Shown here: positions 26,138 through 35,655 of the stretch, piece after piece
How positions within the stretch are numbered: the first letter of the stretch is position 1
How the letters are laid out: every line of letters starts with the position of its first letter
From: Methylococcus sp.
GTDB taxonomy: Bacteria; Pseudomonadota; Gammaproteobacteria; Methylococcales; Methylococcaceae
NCBI GenBank assembly: GCA_028688525.1
Contig: JAQTYA010000019.1
Span: 1 to 40,696 of the forward strand
DNA: 40,696 nucleotides
Reading direction: 5' to 3'
Translations under genes and position numbers: made by a program
Notes under the pieces: generated by a model
The model's database searches: none
The model's input: only the letters and a program-made list of their open reading frames with translations
What the model was told of the DNA's origin: nothing

Positions 26138-27144
26138 CGCTTTTCCTCGTGGCCGCCGAACGCGAAGCGCATCGCCGACAATATCTTGCAAGCGAACTCG
26201 TCCTCGCCCTGGGAAGAGAAGCGCTGGTAAAGCGCCGCGCTGAGCACCGGCGCCGGGGTCCCTTGATCGATGGCAGTCGCCACCGTCCAGCGGCCCTCGC
26301 CGGAGTCGGAAACCCGGCCGCTGAACTTAGCTAGATCGGGATCGCGGCCCAGAGCTTCGGCGGTGAGATCGAGCAGCCAGGAAGACACCACGCTGCCGCG
26401 CCGCCACAGTTCGGCGATGTCGGCGATCGGCAGATCGTAGCGGTAATGCTCGGGATGGCGCAGGGGCGCGGTTTCAGCGTCCTGGGCCTTGCCGGCCTTG
26501 CCGATGTTCGCACGGTTGAGGATATTGAAGCCTTCGGAGTAGGCTGCCATCAGACCGTACTCGATGCCGTTGTGGACCATCTTGACGAAATGTCCAGCGC
26601 CGGCTGGTCCGCAGTGGAGATAGCCCTGCTCAGCGGTACTCTGGATGTCCTTGCGGGTAGCGGTTTCGGCAATCTGGCCCATGCCCGGCGCCAGTGCCTG
26701 AAAGACCGGTTTCAGATGAGCTACGGGCCCGGGCTCGCCTCCGATCATGAGGCAATAGCCGCGCTCCAGGCCCCAGACGCCGCCGCTGGTGCCCACATCC
26801 ATGTAGTGCAGCCCCCGTTTGGCCAGGCTTTCCGCCCGCCGGATGTCGTCGACGTAATAGGAATTGCCGCCGTCGATCAAGATATCGCCGGCTTCCAGCA
26901 CTCCGGCAAGCTGCTCCGCCAGGCGGTCGACCACCGCGGCCGGCAACATCAGCCAAACCGGCCGCGGCGGGGTCAAGGCGGCTACAAACTCTTCGAGCGA
27001 GAATGCGCCGATCGCTCCATCCTCAACCAAAGCTGCCACCGCCGCGCGGTCGAGGTCGAACACCACGCACTCATGGCCGGCACGCAACAGCCGCCGTACC
27101 ATGTTGGCCCCCATCCTGCCCAATCCGATCATTCCCAAGCGCAT
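26134..27144 (-). CDS. gnd: 6-phosphogluconate dehydrogenase, decarboxylating, short NAD-type
   Basis: A 336-residue enzyme producing ribulose-5-phosphate and CO2. Seen: Rossmann [12 protein letters not shown], the substrate motifs [10 protein letters not shown] and [11 protein letters not shown], and the catalytic lysine region [14 protein letters not shown]. The start is the ATG at 27144 because GAGGAG abuts the earlier ATG at 27150 and therefore lies 6 bases before this one. At about 336 residues it is the short GntZ/YqeC-like class, usually NAD-dependent, unlike the roughly 470-residue NADP type of E. coli. It is the first gene of the gnd-zwf-phosphoesterase run. Confidence 0.93.
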   Translation of the reverse strand: MRLGMIGLGRMGANMVRRLLRAGHECVVFDLDRAAVAALVEDGAIGAFSLEEFVAALTPPRPVWLMLPAAVVDRLAEQLAGVLEAGDILIDGGNSYYVDDIRRAESLAKRGLHYMDVGTSGGVWGLERGYCLMIGGEPGPVAHLKPVFQALAPGMGQIAETATRKDIQSTAEQGYLHCGPAGAGHFVKMVHNGIEYGLMAAYSEGFNILNRANIGKAGKAQDAETAPLRHPEHYRYDLPIADIAELWRRGSVVSSWLLDLTAEALGRDPDLAKFSGRVSDSGEGRWTVATAIDQGTPAPVLSAALYQRFSSQGEDEFACKILSAMRFAFGGHEEKR

Positions 27145-27280
27145 GTCCATCTCCTCACGGTTGAATGCCAATCTGAGAGACTCAGCTTAGCGCCGCTATA
27201 TGGCACATTCGCCTAAATCAAGCCGGCAAATTGGGAAAAAGTTAAACCTGTGGCAAGAAACAATCTGCGAAACCAGCGAT

Positions 27281-28819
27281 TTAAGGGGACTCGGGTTCGC
27301 CCTTCGACGGGATATCGGCTTCCACAGGCCGTTCCGCGGGGAGCACGGAAGCCGGCTCAACCAAGAGCTCCGACTCGGCACGCGGTACGGCTTCGCTCTC
27401 CGGAGCAGGAGGCTCCGGCTGCTGAGCGGCATCCGCACGCCCCGACGGATTCGTGTACAAATCGTTGAGCGACTGGATCGACTCTTTGCAGCGCTGCCGG
27501 ATCGACGATAACTGGGCTTCGTTCTGCCGGCTCCAGCCCTTCAGGCCCGGCTTACGCAGGAATGGCCAGGGCGTCGCATTCGCCCGGAATCCCCGAACCA
27601 TGTCCCAACGGGTGGTGAGGGTTTTCTGCCGCTTCTTCAGTGCTCCTGCGCCCATCGCCGCAAAAAATTTGCTCAAGACAATATGAACCCTCGACCAGAC
27701 CAGCAGCAGCCCCATCAGCACGCCCGACCCGGCCATGACCAAGAGATTCGGCTCCAGCGGCACGAACTCCACCATCCCGTACCCGGCAGCGCCCAGCACC
27801 GGCAGAAAAGTCACCCAATCGGTGCGGATTAAGCGCTTGCGGTAGACGTTGAATACCCGTTCGATTTCCGGTTTGGCCACGTCCTGGAATTCCTCTACCA
27901 GGCGTTCCAGAGTCCCCAGGATGCGATAGGAACGCTCGATTTCGAGTTGCTGGATACGGGAGTTGATTTCCGCCCAGTCGCGGTCGCGCCGCTGCACATA
28001 GCGCTGGCGCAGGGTCTCGTCGGCGATGGGCACGGACACATCGGGCGAGAAAATGGTGTAGAACCGGCCGGTGATCAGGCCCGATTCGGCTAAGGCCCGG
28101 TGCCAGGCTGCCACAACCTCTTCCGGATTGTCCTCCCGAGCCGTGGTGTCCATCTGGTTGAGGATGAACAAGAATTTGTTCGAGTCGTGGCGCTTGATGG
28201 TATCCGTCACCAGATAGCGCAAGGTATCCTTCATCGCGCCGGGCTCGGGATGACGGGCATCGAAGAACACCAGCACCAGATCCGAGATGTCGACGATGTG
28301 CTTGGTGATCGCCAGGATGGTGTCGCGTTGCGGGTCGGCGTCGAATCCGGGCGAATCGATGATGATCTTACCCTTCAGGAAGGGGCTATCGCAGGTCTTG
28401 AGCTGCAGGTAAGCATTGATACGGTCGCCCTCACCCTGCAGAACTTGGTCGATTTCCTTGCTGATCTGGAAAAACGGGAAGCGTGGATCGGCATCCAAGG
28501 CGATGCCGGGCAGCGTGCGCGACGCGGAGTCGTCGGAATAACTCAGCACGGTGAACTTGTCGTCCACGGCCTGATTGCCGGTGCGCTGGATTTTGGTCTG
28601 CAGCAGATGGTTGATGAAGGTCGACTTGCCGGCCGAGAACGTGCCCAGAACCGAAATCACCGGCCACCAGGAAATCTGGCCGGCGCTGACGTAATCCGGG
28701 TCAATCAGGCCCAATTCGCGGGCGATGTTATCCAGCTCCTCGAAACTCCTCGCCGCGCCCAGCAGCACCGGATTTTCCTGGGAGAGATGCCTTTCGAGAT
28801 TTTCGGAGTAGTTGGTCAT
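27281..28819 (-). CDS. Dynamin-like/EHD-type large GTPase
   Basis: A 512-residue membrane-associated GTPase. Seen: a G1 P-loop GTFSAGKST (59-67), G3 DSPGF, G4 NQMD, a long helical stalk region (about 270-340, ERSYRILGTLERLVEEFQD), two adjacent hydrophobic helices (about 340-380, ending LLVWSRVHIVLSKFF), then a basic segment and a Pro/Glu-rich disordered tail (about 450-512). The predicted paddle-like helix pair and the lack of a YjdA/CrfC-type extension fit bacterial dynamin-like proteins in general. No partner DLP gene is adjacent, unlike many tandem DLPs. Likely role is membrane binding or remodelling; this is family-based. Confidence 0.82.
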   Translation of the reverse strand: MTNYSENLERHLSQENPVLLGAARSFEELDNIARELGLIDPDYVSAGQISWWPVISVLGTFSAGKSTFINHLLQTKIQRTGNQAVDDKFTVLSYSDDSASRTLPGIALDADPRFPFFQISKEIDQVLQGEGDRINAYLQLKTCDSPFLKGKIIIDSPGFDADPQRDTILAITKHIVDISDLVLVFFDARHPEPGAMKDTLRYLVTDTIKRHDSNKFLFILNQMDTTAREDNPEEVVAAWHRALAESGLITGRFYTIFSPDVSVPIADETLRQRYVQRRDRDWAEINSRIQQLEIERSYRILGTLERLVEEFQDVAKPEIERVFNVYRKRLIRTDWVTFLPVLGAAGYGMVEFVPLEPNLLVMAGSGVLMGLLLVWSRVHIVLSKFFAAMGAGALKKRQKTLTTRWDMVRGFRANATPWPFLRKPGLKGWSRQNEAQLSSIRQRCKESIQSLNDLYTNPSGRADAAQQPEPPAPESEAVPRAESELLVEPASVLPAERPVEADIPSKGEPESP

Positions 28820-28917
28820 TGTTCCTTGCCCGAATCAGACAGAACCACGTTGTTTAAAACCTTCACACTTTACGTGTTCTGCGCCCCCAAGTCGACGCCA
28901 GCGGTTTCTTACCGCAC

Positions 28918-28946
28918 CGACGCTGCCCCGAATTTGGGCAGCGTCG
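28918..28946. terminator. Perfect 11-base hairpin between the phosphoesterase and GTPase genes
   Basis: CGACGCTGCCC (28918-28928) and GGGCAGCGTCG (28936-28946) are exact reverse complements around a 7-base loop. It lies downstream of the phosphoesterase stop on the minus strand, where a terminator is expected, but no T-run follows on either strand. It may act as a transcript-end stabiliser. Confidence 0.45.
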
Positions 28947-28974
28947 ATCAATACAGCGGCGGCTTCGCGCTGCT

Positions 28975-31017
28975 TTAATTCAAGCTCGGATTGCGGAAAT
29001 CGAACAAAGTCCGCAGATCGCCGATCGCAGGGCTATTGACGGGGAAATAAGGCGTCTCCGGCAATGTCACGGGATTAGGCAGATTGTCGCGGCTACGCTT
29101 GGAGAGCGGCTGTAAGCCCCAGTTCCATTCTATGAATTTCAGGATCGAAGCATGGTCGGCATAGGTGTGGTCGATGTGCCCTTTTTTTGCGTAGCGCGAA
29201 ACCGCAATCATCACCGTCCGCGGCCCGTCGCCGAAGAAATCGATCGGCTGAATATACCCCGAATCGTAATAACCGCCGGCCTCGTCGAAGGTGATCAGGA
29301 TCGCGGTATCCCGCCAAAGGCTTTCGTTAGCCTGTACCGTCTCGACCAGTTTCTGGATGAAGGCCTCGAACAGCGCCGGAGTCGAAGTGCCGGGATGGCC
29401 ATCGAGCAAAATATCGGGCTTGATGAAAGAGACCGCCGGGAGCTTGCTCGCAGCGACGTCTGCGTAAAACTGGTCGAGATCGACCAGATTTTTCCGTAAC
29501 CGCGAGGTCATGATCGACTTGGAATACTGGAACCCGTTGCAGATTGCGCAATAAAGCTGATTCTTCGGCGGATTCTGATTGAACACGCTCATACCCTCGC
29601 CGTAGTATTTCCAGGAAATCGAGCGGCGCGAAAGCTTATCGCCGATCGTCGGAATAATCTGGGGCCCGATGGAATAAGCCGGCCCGCCGGGGAATGCATT
29701 CTTGTCGGCCGCGCTAATCACCGATCCATCGGTGTTGTAGTAGGGATAGTCGTTGTTGACCTGATACCAGGTACCAGGAGCGCAATTGCCACCGCGGAAC
29801 GGCCGGTACGGCAGCGCATGCAGGTAATCCATGATCGGCTTCACGCCCGGCTGGGTTTCGTCCGAGCAATTGGTGAAGCCTACCCCTGTGCTGCCGCCGT
29901 CCTCTTTGCCGAAAGCGTCATTGGTGTAGTAGTTGTTGGTACCGGTGACCGGGTTGGGATTCTCAATCAAATCTGCACTCGGCTGGGCCGGACGCCCCTT
30001 CGCATTGGTGCGGTAATACACGTCCCCCGTGAGCATGAACTGCGAATTGGCTCCGGTCCCCCCCATGACTGGCTGATGATAGTTGTCGCTGATGGCAAAG
30101 TTATCGGCCAATGACTTGAAATAGGGCCAGTCCCCCTGAGCCATGTCGTAATATCCCATTGCCACACCGCCCTGATAAGTGTCCTGGTCGGTCGTAGGGG
30201 GCTTGGTGATATCCCACCCCACCGACGTCGCTACCCAGGTATACAAGTCGCTCTTGCAGCCGCTGGGGTTGTCGGCGCTAGCGTGAGAAGCCGAACAATC
30301 GGACTGCTGCCACATTTGATAAAACCGGTGTACCGGATCGCCGGTGTGGCTGCTGAACTGTACCGGCGTGATTTCTGGAACCAAGAAAGGAGCACCGCAG
30401 GCATTCAATACCGAGGCGCCAACGATGGAGTAGGGAGCGTTGGGCATCGCAGAAGGGTAGCGGCAATCAGGCGCTGGCAGGACGCCCAATGAAGGATAAT
30501 AGAATGCCTGCCCGCTCCCTCCGATGCTCAGCAAATCGTAGAATGCCGGGTCGATCCCTGGGTCGCTGCAGAAGATGTCGCTGCTGTACAAGAGCCCTGA
30601 CAGGATGCAAGGCCCCGCCGGCAAGGCGTTGAGGGTCGTGTTGGGCTGCGGTAAGGTTTTGAATGGCCCGGTTTGCGCCGGGCTCAGCTCGAAGGTGTCG
30701 GCGCTGTAAGCCTGTTGCTGTTCCGCAAGCAGAAAATTGGAACCCGCCTTGCCGCCACTGCCCACAATGCCACGCGATAACAGATTCCAGATGGTCTGGT
30801 TCGGATCTGGCGGCGTATACGTCGCGAAGACGTGATCGAAGCCCCGGTTCTCTCCCGACACTACGATGAGATGACGGATCGGGGAGCGCGCACCGCCCGA
30901 CGCGTTCGATTGGGCGTCGATGCCGGTGACCGGCGCGGTCGCTGCCCACGCTGCTTGAGACCCGGTTAAGCTCACGATGAGAGCGGTTGCGATAGAACGA
31001 CGGTATAGCGGTTCCAT
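28975..31017 (-). CDS. Secreted acid phosphatase/phospholipase C-type phosphoesterase
   Basis: A 680-residue protein of the phosphoesterase family (PF04185: phospholipase C/AcpA). Seen: a signal peptide ending AAWA (cleavage about residue 25), the N-terminal HLIVVSGENRGFDHVF block with the metal-binding E/N, the NAISDNYHQPVMGGTGANSQ region, and the C-terminal ILITFDEAGGYYD and DHASILKFIEWNW motifs that carry the metal ligands. AGGAG lies 6 bases before the ATG. It is probably periplasmic or exported. Substrate (phospholipid or phosphomonoester) is not determinable. It diverges from the L,D-transpeptidase gene. Confidence 0.85.
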   Translation of the reverse strand: MEPLYRRSIATALIVSLTGSQAAWAATAPVTGIDAQSNASGGARSPIRHLIVVSGENRGFDHVFATYTPPDPNQTIWNLLSRGIVGSGGKAGSNFLLAEQQQAYSADTFELSPAQTGPFKTLPQPNTTLNALPAGPCILSGLLYSSDIFCSDPGIDPAFYDLLSIGGSGQAFYYPSLGVLPAPDCRYPSAMPNAPYSIVGASVLNACGAPFLVPEITPVQFSSHTGDPVHRFYQMWQQSDCSASHASADNPSGCKSDLYTWVATSVGWDITKPPTTDQDTYQGGVAMGYYDMAQGDWPYFKSLADNFAISDNYHQPVMGGTGANSQFMLTGDVYYRTNAKGRPAQPSADLIENPNPVTGTNNYYTNDAFGKEDGGSTGVGFTNCSDETQPGVKPIMDYLHALPYRPFRGGNCAPGTWYQVNNDYPYYNTDGSVISAADKNAFPGGPAYSIGPQIIPTIGDKLSRRSISWKYYGEGMSVFNQNPPKNQLYCAICNGFQYSKSIMTSRLRKNLVDLDQFYADVAASKLPAVSFIKPDILLDGHPGTSTPALFEAFIQKLVETVQANESLWRDTAILITFDEAGGYYDSGYIQPIDFFGDGPRTVMIAVSRYAKKGHIDHTYADHASILKFIEWNWGLQPLSKRSRDNLPNPVTLPETPYFPVNSPAIGDLRTLFDFRNPSLN

Positions 31018-31233
31018 TAGAGGCTCCTATTCATTATTGTGGAATGCGGCGAGCTGACGGTATCTAATTTACAAGAGCATTGTGAAATTCCCACGGTATT
31101 TTTGCGGGCCTAGCAGATCGAAAACTGACCCGCAAACGGGTGTCAGGTTCATCACAGAATGCACATTGTGCCGCTGGCGGCATGTTCTCGATAGTGTCAG
31201 GGCAAATAGAGGCCGGTAGAATTGGGTCCGTCG

Positions 31234-32709
31234 ATGAAAAAATCCGGGAAAACGGAGAGCACCGTGAACGATCCTACAGCTGCACGCACTGCCCAACGGA
31301 CGGCTGGCCGAGCGATGTCGGTAGCGGTGTTTGCCGCGGCGATGGCCTGGGGGTGGCATACCCTGCAGTCGCGACTGGCGCCGTTCGGCGAAGTGATGCA
31401 CCCGGCGAACGGCAGCGCGACGGTCGATCCGCGGGACAAAATCGTGTTGGAACCGGTGGGACTCGGTACTCAGCTCACAGAAATCGAACTGCACGAGGAA
31501 AGCGGCAAAGTTCTTGCCAAGGCTCAAAACCTTGACCAATTCGTGCTCGGATCGCCCCTGGAATTCGGTAAACGCTATACCGTCACGGTCACCGCCGAAC
31601 GTCCCTGGCTAGGACAGAAACAAACCGATGTCCTGAGCTTTTCCACCGTCAGCATCCCCGTCCTGGAAGGGTCCGCCGATCGCAGTTTGGAACCCGATGC
31701 TTCGGTGACGCTCAGGTTCGATCAGCCCGTGGGTAAACTAGAAACCACCGGGGAGCTGCCGGTGACCGTGAGGCCGGATAGCGAACCGAATGCGTTCAAG
31801 CTCCTCGCACACGACTATGCCCAAGGCAAAACTTACCCGACGCAGATTCGCTGGGAAACAGTGACCGGCGTACCGCTGCCGCCTTTCGAACTGCGCATCT
31901 CCACACCCCCGGGCATTTCCGCCGAGGTCAACCTGCGCGGCGCCGAAAATCTGGGCACGGCGATGCCCTTGCAGATCACTTTCAGCGAACCCTTGGCCGA
32001 ACGGGAAAACGCGGGCCGAACGGTCCGGGTCCAGACCCAGGACGGCAAGGAGATTGCCGGACGATGGGGCTGGGTAGGCAAGACCCGGCTGCAGTTCACC
32101 CCGCTGAACGGCTGGCCGACGTCCAGCACGCTTCGTGTCAACGCCGATCCCGGCTCGTTCCGCAACGCCCAAGGCGGCTTTCTCGAGCCACCGCTAGATC
32201 TGAGCTTCACCACCGGAACCGACCGCAAAATCCTCGTCTATCTCGATACTCAGACGATGGCGGCCTTGGAAAACGGCCAAATCGTGCGCACTTTCAAAGT
32301 CAGCACGGGCAAGCCGAAGACACCCACGGTCACCGGCTCGTTCTACATTTACGCGCGCTTCCCCATTAAAACCATGAAAAGCCGGGCCAAAAAAGGGGAA
32401 AAAGGCCATTACATCGTCGAAAACGTACCCTACGCGCAGTATTTCTATTCGGACTACGCTTTTCACGGCGCCTGGTGGCACAACGGCTTCGGCCACACCG
32501 CCAGCCATGGCTGCGTCAATATGTCTACGCACCAGCACAACGTGCGCTGGCCCAACGCGCCGGAGGACGCCGGTTGGCTGTATCAGTGGGCTTCGCTGGG
32601 TGTCCAGGTGACGGTGATGCATGCAGCACCCGCCTCAGCTTCCACCCGGATCGCGCTGGACGAGCCGCGCCGGGACCAGCCCAGCCTCAAATCATCCCCC
32701 TCGCCTTGA
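31234..32709 (+). CDS. L,D-transpeptidase (YkuD) with large Ig-like N-terminal region
   Basis: A 491-residue cell-wall enzyme that crosslinks peptidoglycan or attaches proteins. Seen: an N-terminal hydrophobic anchor (about 25-40, SVAVFAAAMAWGW), two or three beta-rich Ig-like/Big-type segments (about 55-330, with PVGKLETTG and LQITFSEPL), and a C-terminal YkuD domain with HGAWWHNGFG and SHGCVNMS, giving catalytic H425 and C427. The architecture recalls mycobacterial LdtMt proteins. I chose ATG 31234 over an upstream TTG at 31222; Shine-Dalgarno is weak for both. Its 3' end overlaps the sdmB 3' end by 23 bases on the opposite strand. Confidence 0.88.
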   Translation: MKKSGKTESTVNDPTAARTAQRTAGRAMSVAVFAAAMAWGWHTLQSRLAPFGEVMHPANGSATVDPRDKIVLEPVGLGTQLTEIELHEESGKVLAKAQNLDQFVLGSPLEFGKRYTVTVTAERPWLGQKQTDVLSFSTVSIPVLEGSADRSLEPDASVTLRFDQPVGKLETTGELPVTVRPDSEPNAFKLLAHDYAQGKTYPTQIRWETVTGVPLPPFELRISTPPGISAEVNLRGAENLGTAMPLQITFSEPLAERENAGRTVRVQTQDGKEIAGRWGWVGKTRLQFTPLNGWPTSSTLRVNADPGSFRNAQGGFLEPPLDLSFTTGTDRKILVYLDTQTMAALENGQIVRTFKVSTGKPKTPTVTGSFYIYARFPIKTMKSRAKKGEKGHYIVENVPYAQYFYSDYAFHGAWWHNGFGHTASHGCVNMSTHQHNVRWPNAPEDAGWLYQWASLGVQVTVMHAAPASASTRIALDEPRRDQPSLKSSPSP

Positions 32710-33673
32710 ACCACGCTACGGCATCGGCAAAGGCCTCGCGAGTCGATGTTGGCGTCAAGCCCAACTCGCGCCGGCTGCGCGAGGAATCGCCTCGCTTGCC
32801 CGAATTGAGCAAGCGGATCGAGTGGTAATTGAAGCGTGGCGCCTTATGCGGAAAGAAACGCCTCTCCAGCGGATCTTTCAGTAACGCGAGGTATTGCATG
32901 AATCTGGGGGGTACGGCGAACTTCGGTCGCGGCTTTCCGGTCAACTCCTCCAGCCATTGCAGGATTTCACCAATGCCGCGGTATTCGCCAGTGACGAGAT
33001 AGCGTTCGCCCCGCGCACCCTGCTCCATCGCCAGCAACTCAGCCGCCACCACGTCACGCATCGGCACGAAATCGAAGGCGCCGGGGACGAAAGCCTTCAT
33101 CCGGCCATGAGCAAAATCCAGAATCGTGCGGCCGATGAGACTGGGACGAAAATCCCAAGGACCGACGATGGCGGCCGGGTTGACGATGGTCACATCCAGA
33201 CCGCGGACCGCTTCGAGAAGCACATCGTATTCCGACACCGCCTTGGTGCGTTCGTAATCGGTGCCGAGTTCGAACGGACTCACCGTCCAACGTTCGTTCG
33301 AGGCGCCCCCTGGATTGATGCCGACAGCACCGAACGAACTGGTATGCACCACCCGCCGTACGCCGGCCCGGCGCGCCTCCTGCAGCAGCATGCGGGTCCC
33401 GATGACGTTGACGTCGAACAGCTCCTGGCGATCACCGTCGCGGATGCTGACGAAAGCCGCCGTGTGATAAAGACGCTCCGCCCCGTCCAGCGCCGCCCGG
33501 ATCGAGCGGCGGTCCCTCAGATCGCCGTAGGCCCGCTCGACATCCAACCCTTCCAATGCAGAAACATCGCTCTGCTTCCTGACGAAGGCGCGGACCTTCT
33601 CGCCGCGGGCCAGCAACGCCCGCACCAGATTGGCACCCAGGTGCCCGGTTGCGCCCGTTACCAGCGTGGTCAC
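32687..33673 (-). CDS. sdmB: Sterol C-4 demethylation reductase/decarboxylase SdmB-like (extended SDR)
   Basis: A 328-residue NAD(P)-dependent protein of the NSDHL/3-beta-hydroxysteroid dehydrogenase-like extended SDR family. Seen: TGATGHLG (6-13), a TSSFGA serine block (about 111-116), and the YxxxK catalytic pair Y140/K144 (YERTK), with VNPAAIVGPWD and a C-terminal substrate cap. The GTG at 33673 shares GTGA with the sdmA stop, so it is translationally coupled; the upstream-extended frame is inside sdmA. Paired with SdmA, its homologue completes removal of one C-4 methyl group from sterols. I assign it from domain plus context. A general NAD(P)-sugar epimerase is the alternative without that context. 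Confidence 0.88.
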   Translation of the reverse strand: MTTLVTGATGHLGANLVRALLARGEKVRAFVRKQSDVSALEGLDVERAYGDLRDRRSIRAALDGAERLYHTAAFVSIRDGDRQELFDVNVIGTRMLLQEARRAGVRRVVHTSSFGAVGINPGGASNERWTVSPFELGTDYERTKAVSEYDVLLEAVRGLDVTIVNPAAIVGPWDFRPSLIGRTILDFAHGRMKAFVPGAFDFVPMRDVVAAELLAMEQGARGERYLVTGEYRGIGEILQWLEELTGKPRPKFAVPPRFMQYLALLKDPLERRFFPHKAPRFNYHSIRLLNSGKRGDSSRSRRELGLTPTSTREAFADAVAWFKARGMI

Positions 33674-34779
33674 ACCGGATCCGCCGCCGGCTTCGATCCG
33701 CCCAAAGAGGAAGGCTGCAGATACTCCTTCCATTTCTCCAGCGTCAGCTTCTGGAATGCGGTGATGGCTGGATTAAGTTCGATCTGCGGCGCATCGGGAT
33801 ATCGCTCGAAGCCATCCTGCTCCAGTTCCAAGGCCCATTTATCCTCGCCCAGCAACGGCTCGATATACCACTTGTTGGTCAGCCGCAGGATCGGCTTGCG
33901 CAAGAATTCCGGCATCTTCCAGTTCAAAATCGGGATATGAATCGGTCCGAACAGGAAAACGAAGAAACAGCGCGTCGTCTGCGCATCCTCCGGCAGCATG
34001 AACAGCCAGTGGATGTATTTGCCGCCGATGTCGGACCCCTGGTAGGGGTACTGGTACCAGATTTCGATCTCGTTCAGATCTCTTGCGCCACCTTCCATGA
34101 AGAGCTTGGCGACAGGACTCCCGTCGAAGCGGGTGTCGTAGTACACCCGTACGCTGTCGGCATCCTGCTTCCACACGCGCAGCGTCGGCTGCAGGAAGGG
34201 CCGCTTGTGCCTGTGCAGGTATTCATGATTGAAGTCGCAGACGTTCTCTACGATCATCGAGAAATGCGATTTGATCGTCACTTCGATAGGATAGAAGGGC
34301 CAGGGCTGTTCCCCCTCGAGCTGAGGAATCGTTGGCAGCGGCACATCCTCCGCCAGCGCCGGGTCACCAGGAAACAGCCAAATCAACCCCCACTGCTCCT
34401 TGACCGGATAAGTCCGGATGCGAATCTTCGGCAGCTTGGTACGCCCCTTGCCCAGTTCGTGGTGGATTTCCGTGCAGCGGCCGCAGCCGTCGAACTTCCA
34501 GCCGTGATAGGTGCAAACCAGATTTGTACCTTCGACGAAACCTTGGGATAGCGCCAATTGCCTGTGCGGGCAGCGGTCTTCGACCGCATGCAATTTCCCT
34601 TCGGAGTCACGAAACAGCGCGATGTCTTGCTCCCAGAAACGCACGCGCTTGACTTGCCGCTGTTTGAGATCGCCCCCGATTGCAACCACATACCAGTAAT
34701 TGCCGTTGAGGCCGGCAGTGCGGACTTGGCGCCGCCGAGGCAGCTCGGGAAGATCGGAATTCACGGTCGAAGTGTTCAT
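33670..34779 (-). CDS. sdmA: Sterol C-4 demethylase Rieske oxygenase SdmA-like
   Basis: A 369-residue Rieske non-haem iron oxygenase. Seen: the [2Fe-2S] ligands C70/H72 in CPHRQLALSQG and C89/H92 in CTYHGWKFDG, a catalytic iron site with D182, H185 and H189 or H191 in CDFNHEYLHRH, and a START-like catalytic domain. The reaction expected from the characterised Methylococcus SdmA is stepwise oxidation of a sterol C-4 methyl group. It uses external electron-transfer partners, which are not in this window. A terminal hydrophobic stretch (about 275-305) may associate with the membrane. It is 69 bases downstream of bstC and overlaps sdmB by 4 bases. Confidence 0.9.
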   Translation of the reverse strand: MNTSTVNSDLPELPRRRQVRTAGLNGNYWYVVAIGGDLKQRQVKRVRFWEQDIALFRDSEGKLHAVEDRCPHRQLALSQGFVEGTNLVCTYHGWKFDGCGRCTEIHHELGKGRTKLPKIRIRTYPVKEQWGLIWLFPGDPALAEDVPLPTIPQLEGEQPWPFYPIEVTIKSHFSMIVENVCDFNHEYLHRHKRPFLQPTLRVWKQDADSVRVYYDTRFDGSPVAKLFMEGGARDLNEIEIWYQYPYQGSDIGGKYIHWLFMLPEDAQTTRCFFVFLFGPIHIPILNWKMPEFLRKPILRLTNKWYIEPLLGEDKWALELEQDGFERYPDAPQIELNPAITAFQKLTLEKWKEYLQPSSLGGSKPAADPV

Positions 34780-34848
34780 CAGGGCGTCATAGGGTCGGTT
34801 GTCGGGCCCGCGCGCGCCCGGCGAAGACCGGGGCGGCCCGGGATGGAG

Positions 34849-35652
34849 TTATTGGGGGGCGTCCCCAATTTCTTCGTGCAAATCGGCGAATTCGCGCTTC
34901 CAAGTCTTCTTGTTGTACCCCCAATTTCCGGAGTCCAGCAATTTCATGCCGGTATTCATCTCCTGCTTGACGAGCTTGGAATCAAGCTCGCCATCCACTT
35001 CCCACATCGCCTGGGCGTAGAACAGGTGGTTAAGCGGGTGGGTGGGATGTTTATCCACCGCCTGTTTGAGCAAATCGAGCGCTTTATCGCCGTCGCCGAT
35101 GCCGCTGGGCCAGGGCGGCGCCTTGAGATAGAGCATGCCCAGCAGCCGTAGAGGGCCACCGGCGTCGTAATCGGGGCTGAGCTTGGCCGCCAGCTTGAAC
35201 TCGTCCTCGAGCCTGTGCAGGTTAGCCATCGCCTGGGTCATATCGTCCCGTACCGCCAGGCCCAAATTCGCGGCTAGGTAATAATGGACGCTGCCGTCGT
35301 CCTTGCCCCCTTGGGCCACCGCGGCCTCGGCGAAGCGCACGCCTTCCCAGGCGTAACGCTCGCGCTCGACAGGATCGGCGTCACGCTCGGCTAGATGCAA
35401 ACAGATGCGGCTGCCCAGAGAGCTCCGGCGCAAGGCGGCATCATCCGAACCACGCAGAAAATCCAGGGCACACATCAGTACCCGTTCGTCGCTCAACGGC
35501 CCCAGCGTATCCTGGGTAGCGATCAAACCCGCGGCGGTCTGCCGGGGACAGCCGACAAGGCCGGCTTGCGCTGCATCACGATGCAGCCCTCCGCAGCCGG
35601 CCAGCGAGACAAGCAGCAAACCGATGGCAAGCAAACGCACTTCGGCACGCAA
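34849..35652 (-). CDS. bstC: Sterol-binding outer-membrane-associated lipoprotein BstC-like
   Basis: A 267-residue lipoprotein. Seen: a signal ending SLAGC (C20), then an all-helical TPR-like array (about 85-255) with HYYLAANLGLAVRDD, DEFKLAAKLSPDYDAGG and HPTHPLNHLFYAQAMWEV. The start is a TTG at 35652: AAGGA lies 8 bases upstream and the stop of bstB is 3 bases before it; a GTG at 35640 is the alternative. In the described system BstC is the outer-membrane sterol acceptor. I base the name on position within the sterol block and the TPR lipoprotein architecture. Confidence 0.82.
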   Translation of the reverse strand: MRAEVRLLAIGLLLVSLAGCGGLHRDAAQAGLVGCPRQTAAGLIATQDTLGPLSDERVLMCALDFLRGSDDAALRRSSLGSRICLHLAERDADPVERERYAWEGVRFAEAAVAQGGKDDGSVHYYLAANLGLAVRDDMTQAMANLHRLEDEFKLAAKLSPDYDAGGPLRLLGMLYLKAPPWPSGIGDGDKALDLLKQAVDKHPTHPLNHLFYAQAMWEVDGELDSKLVKQEMNTGMKLLDSGNWGYNKKTWKREFADLHEEIGDAPQ

Positions 35653-35655
35653 GGC

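Noticed and set aside
24824..26230. Plus-strand open frame of 468 codons opposite zwf
   Set aside because: It is antisense to zwf with its full active-site signature, and the product is low-complexity His/Arg/Leu-rich with no family pattern.
32894..33940. Plus-strand open frame of 348 codons opposite sdmB/sdmA
   Set aside because: It spans the coupled sdmA-sdmB junction on the other strand and shows no domain motif, so I treat it as a shadow frame.
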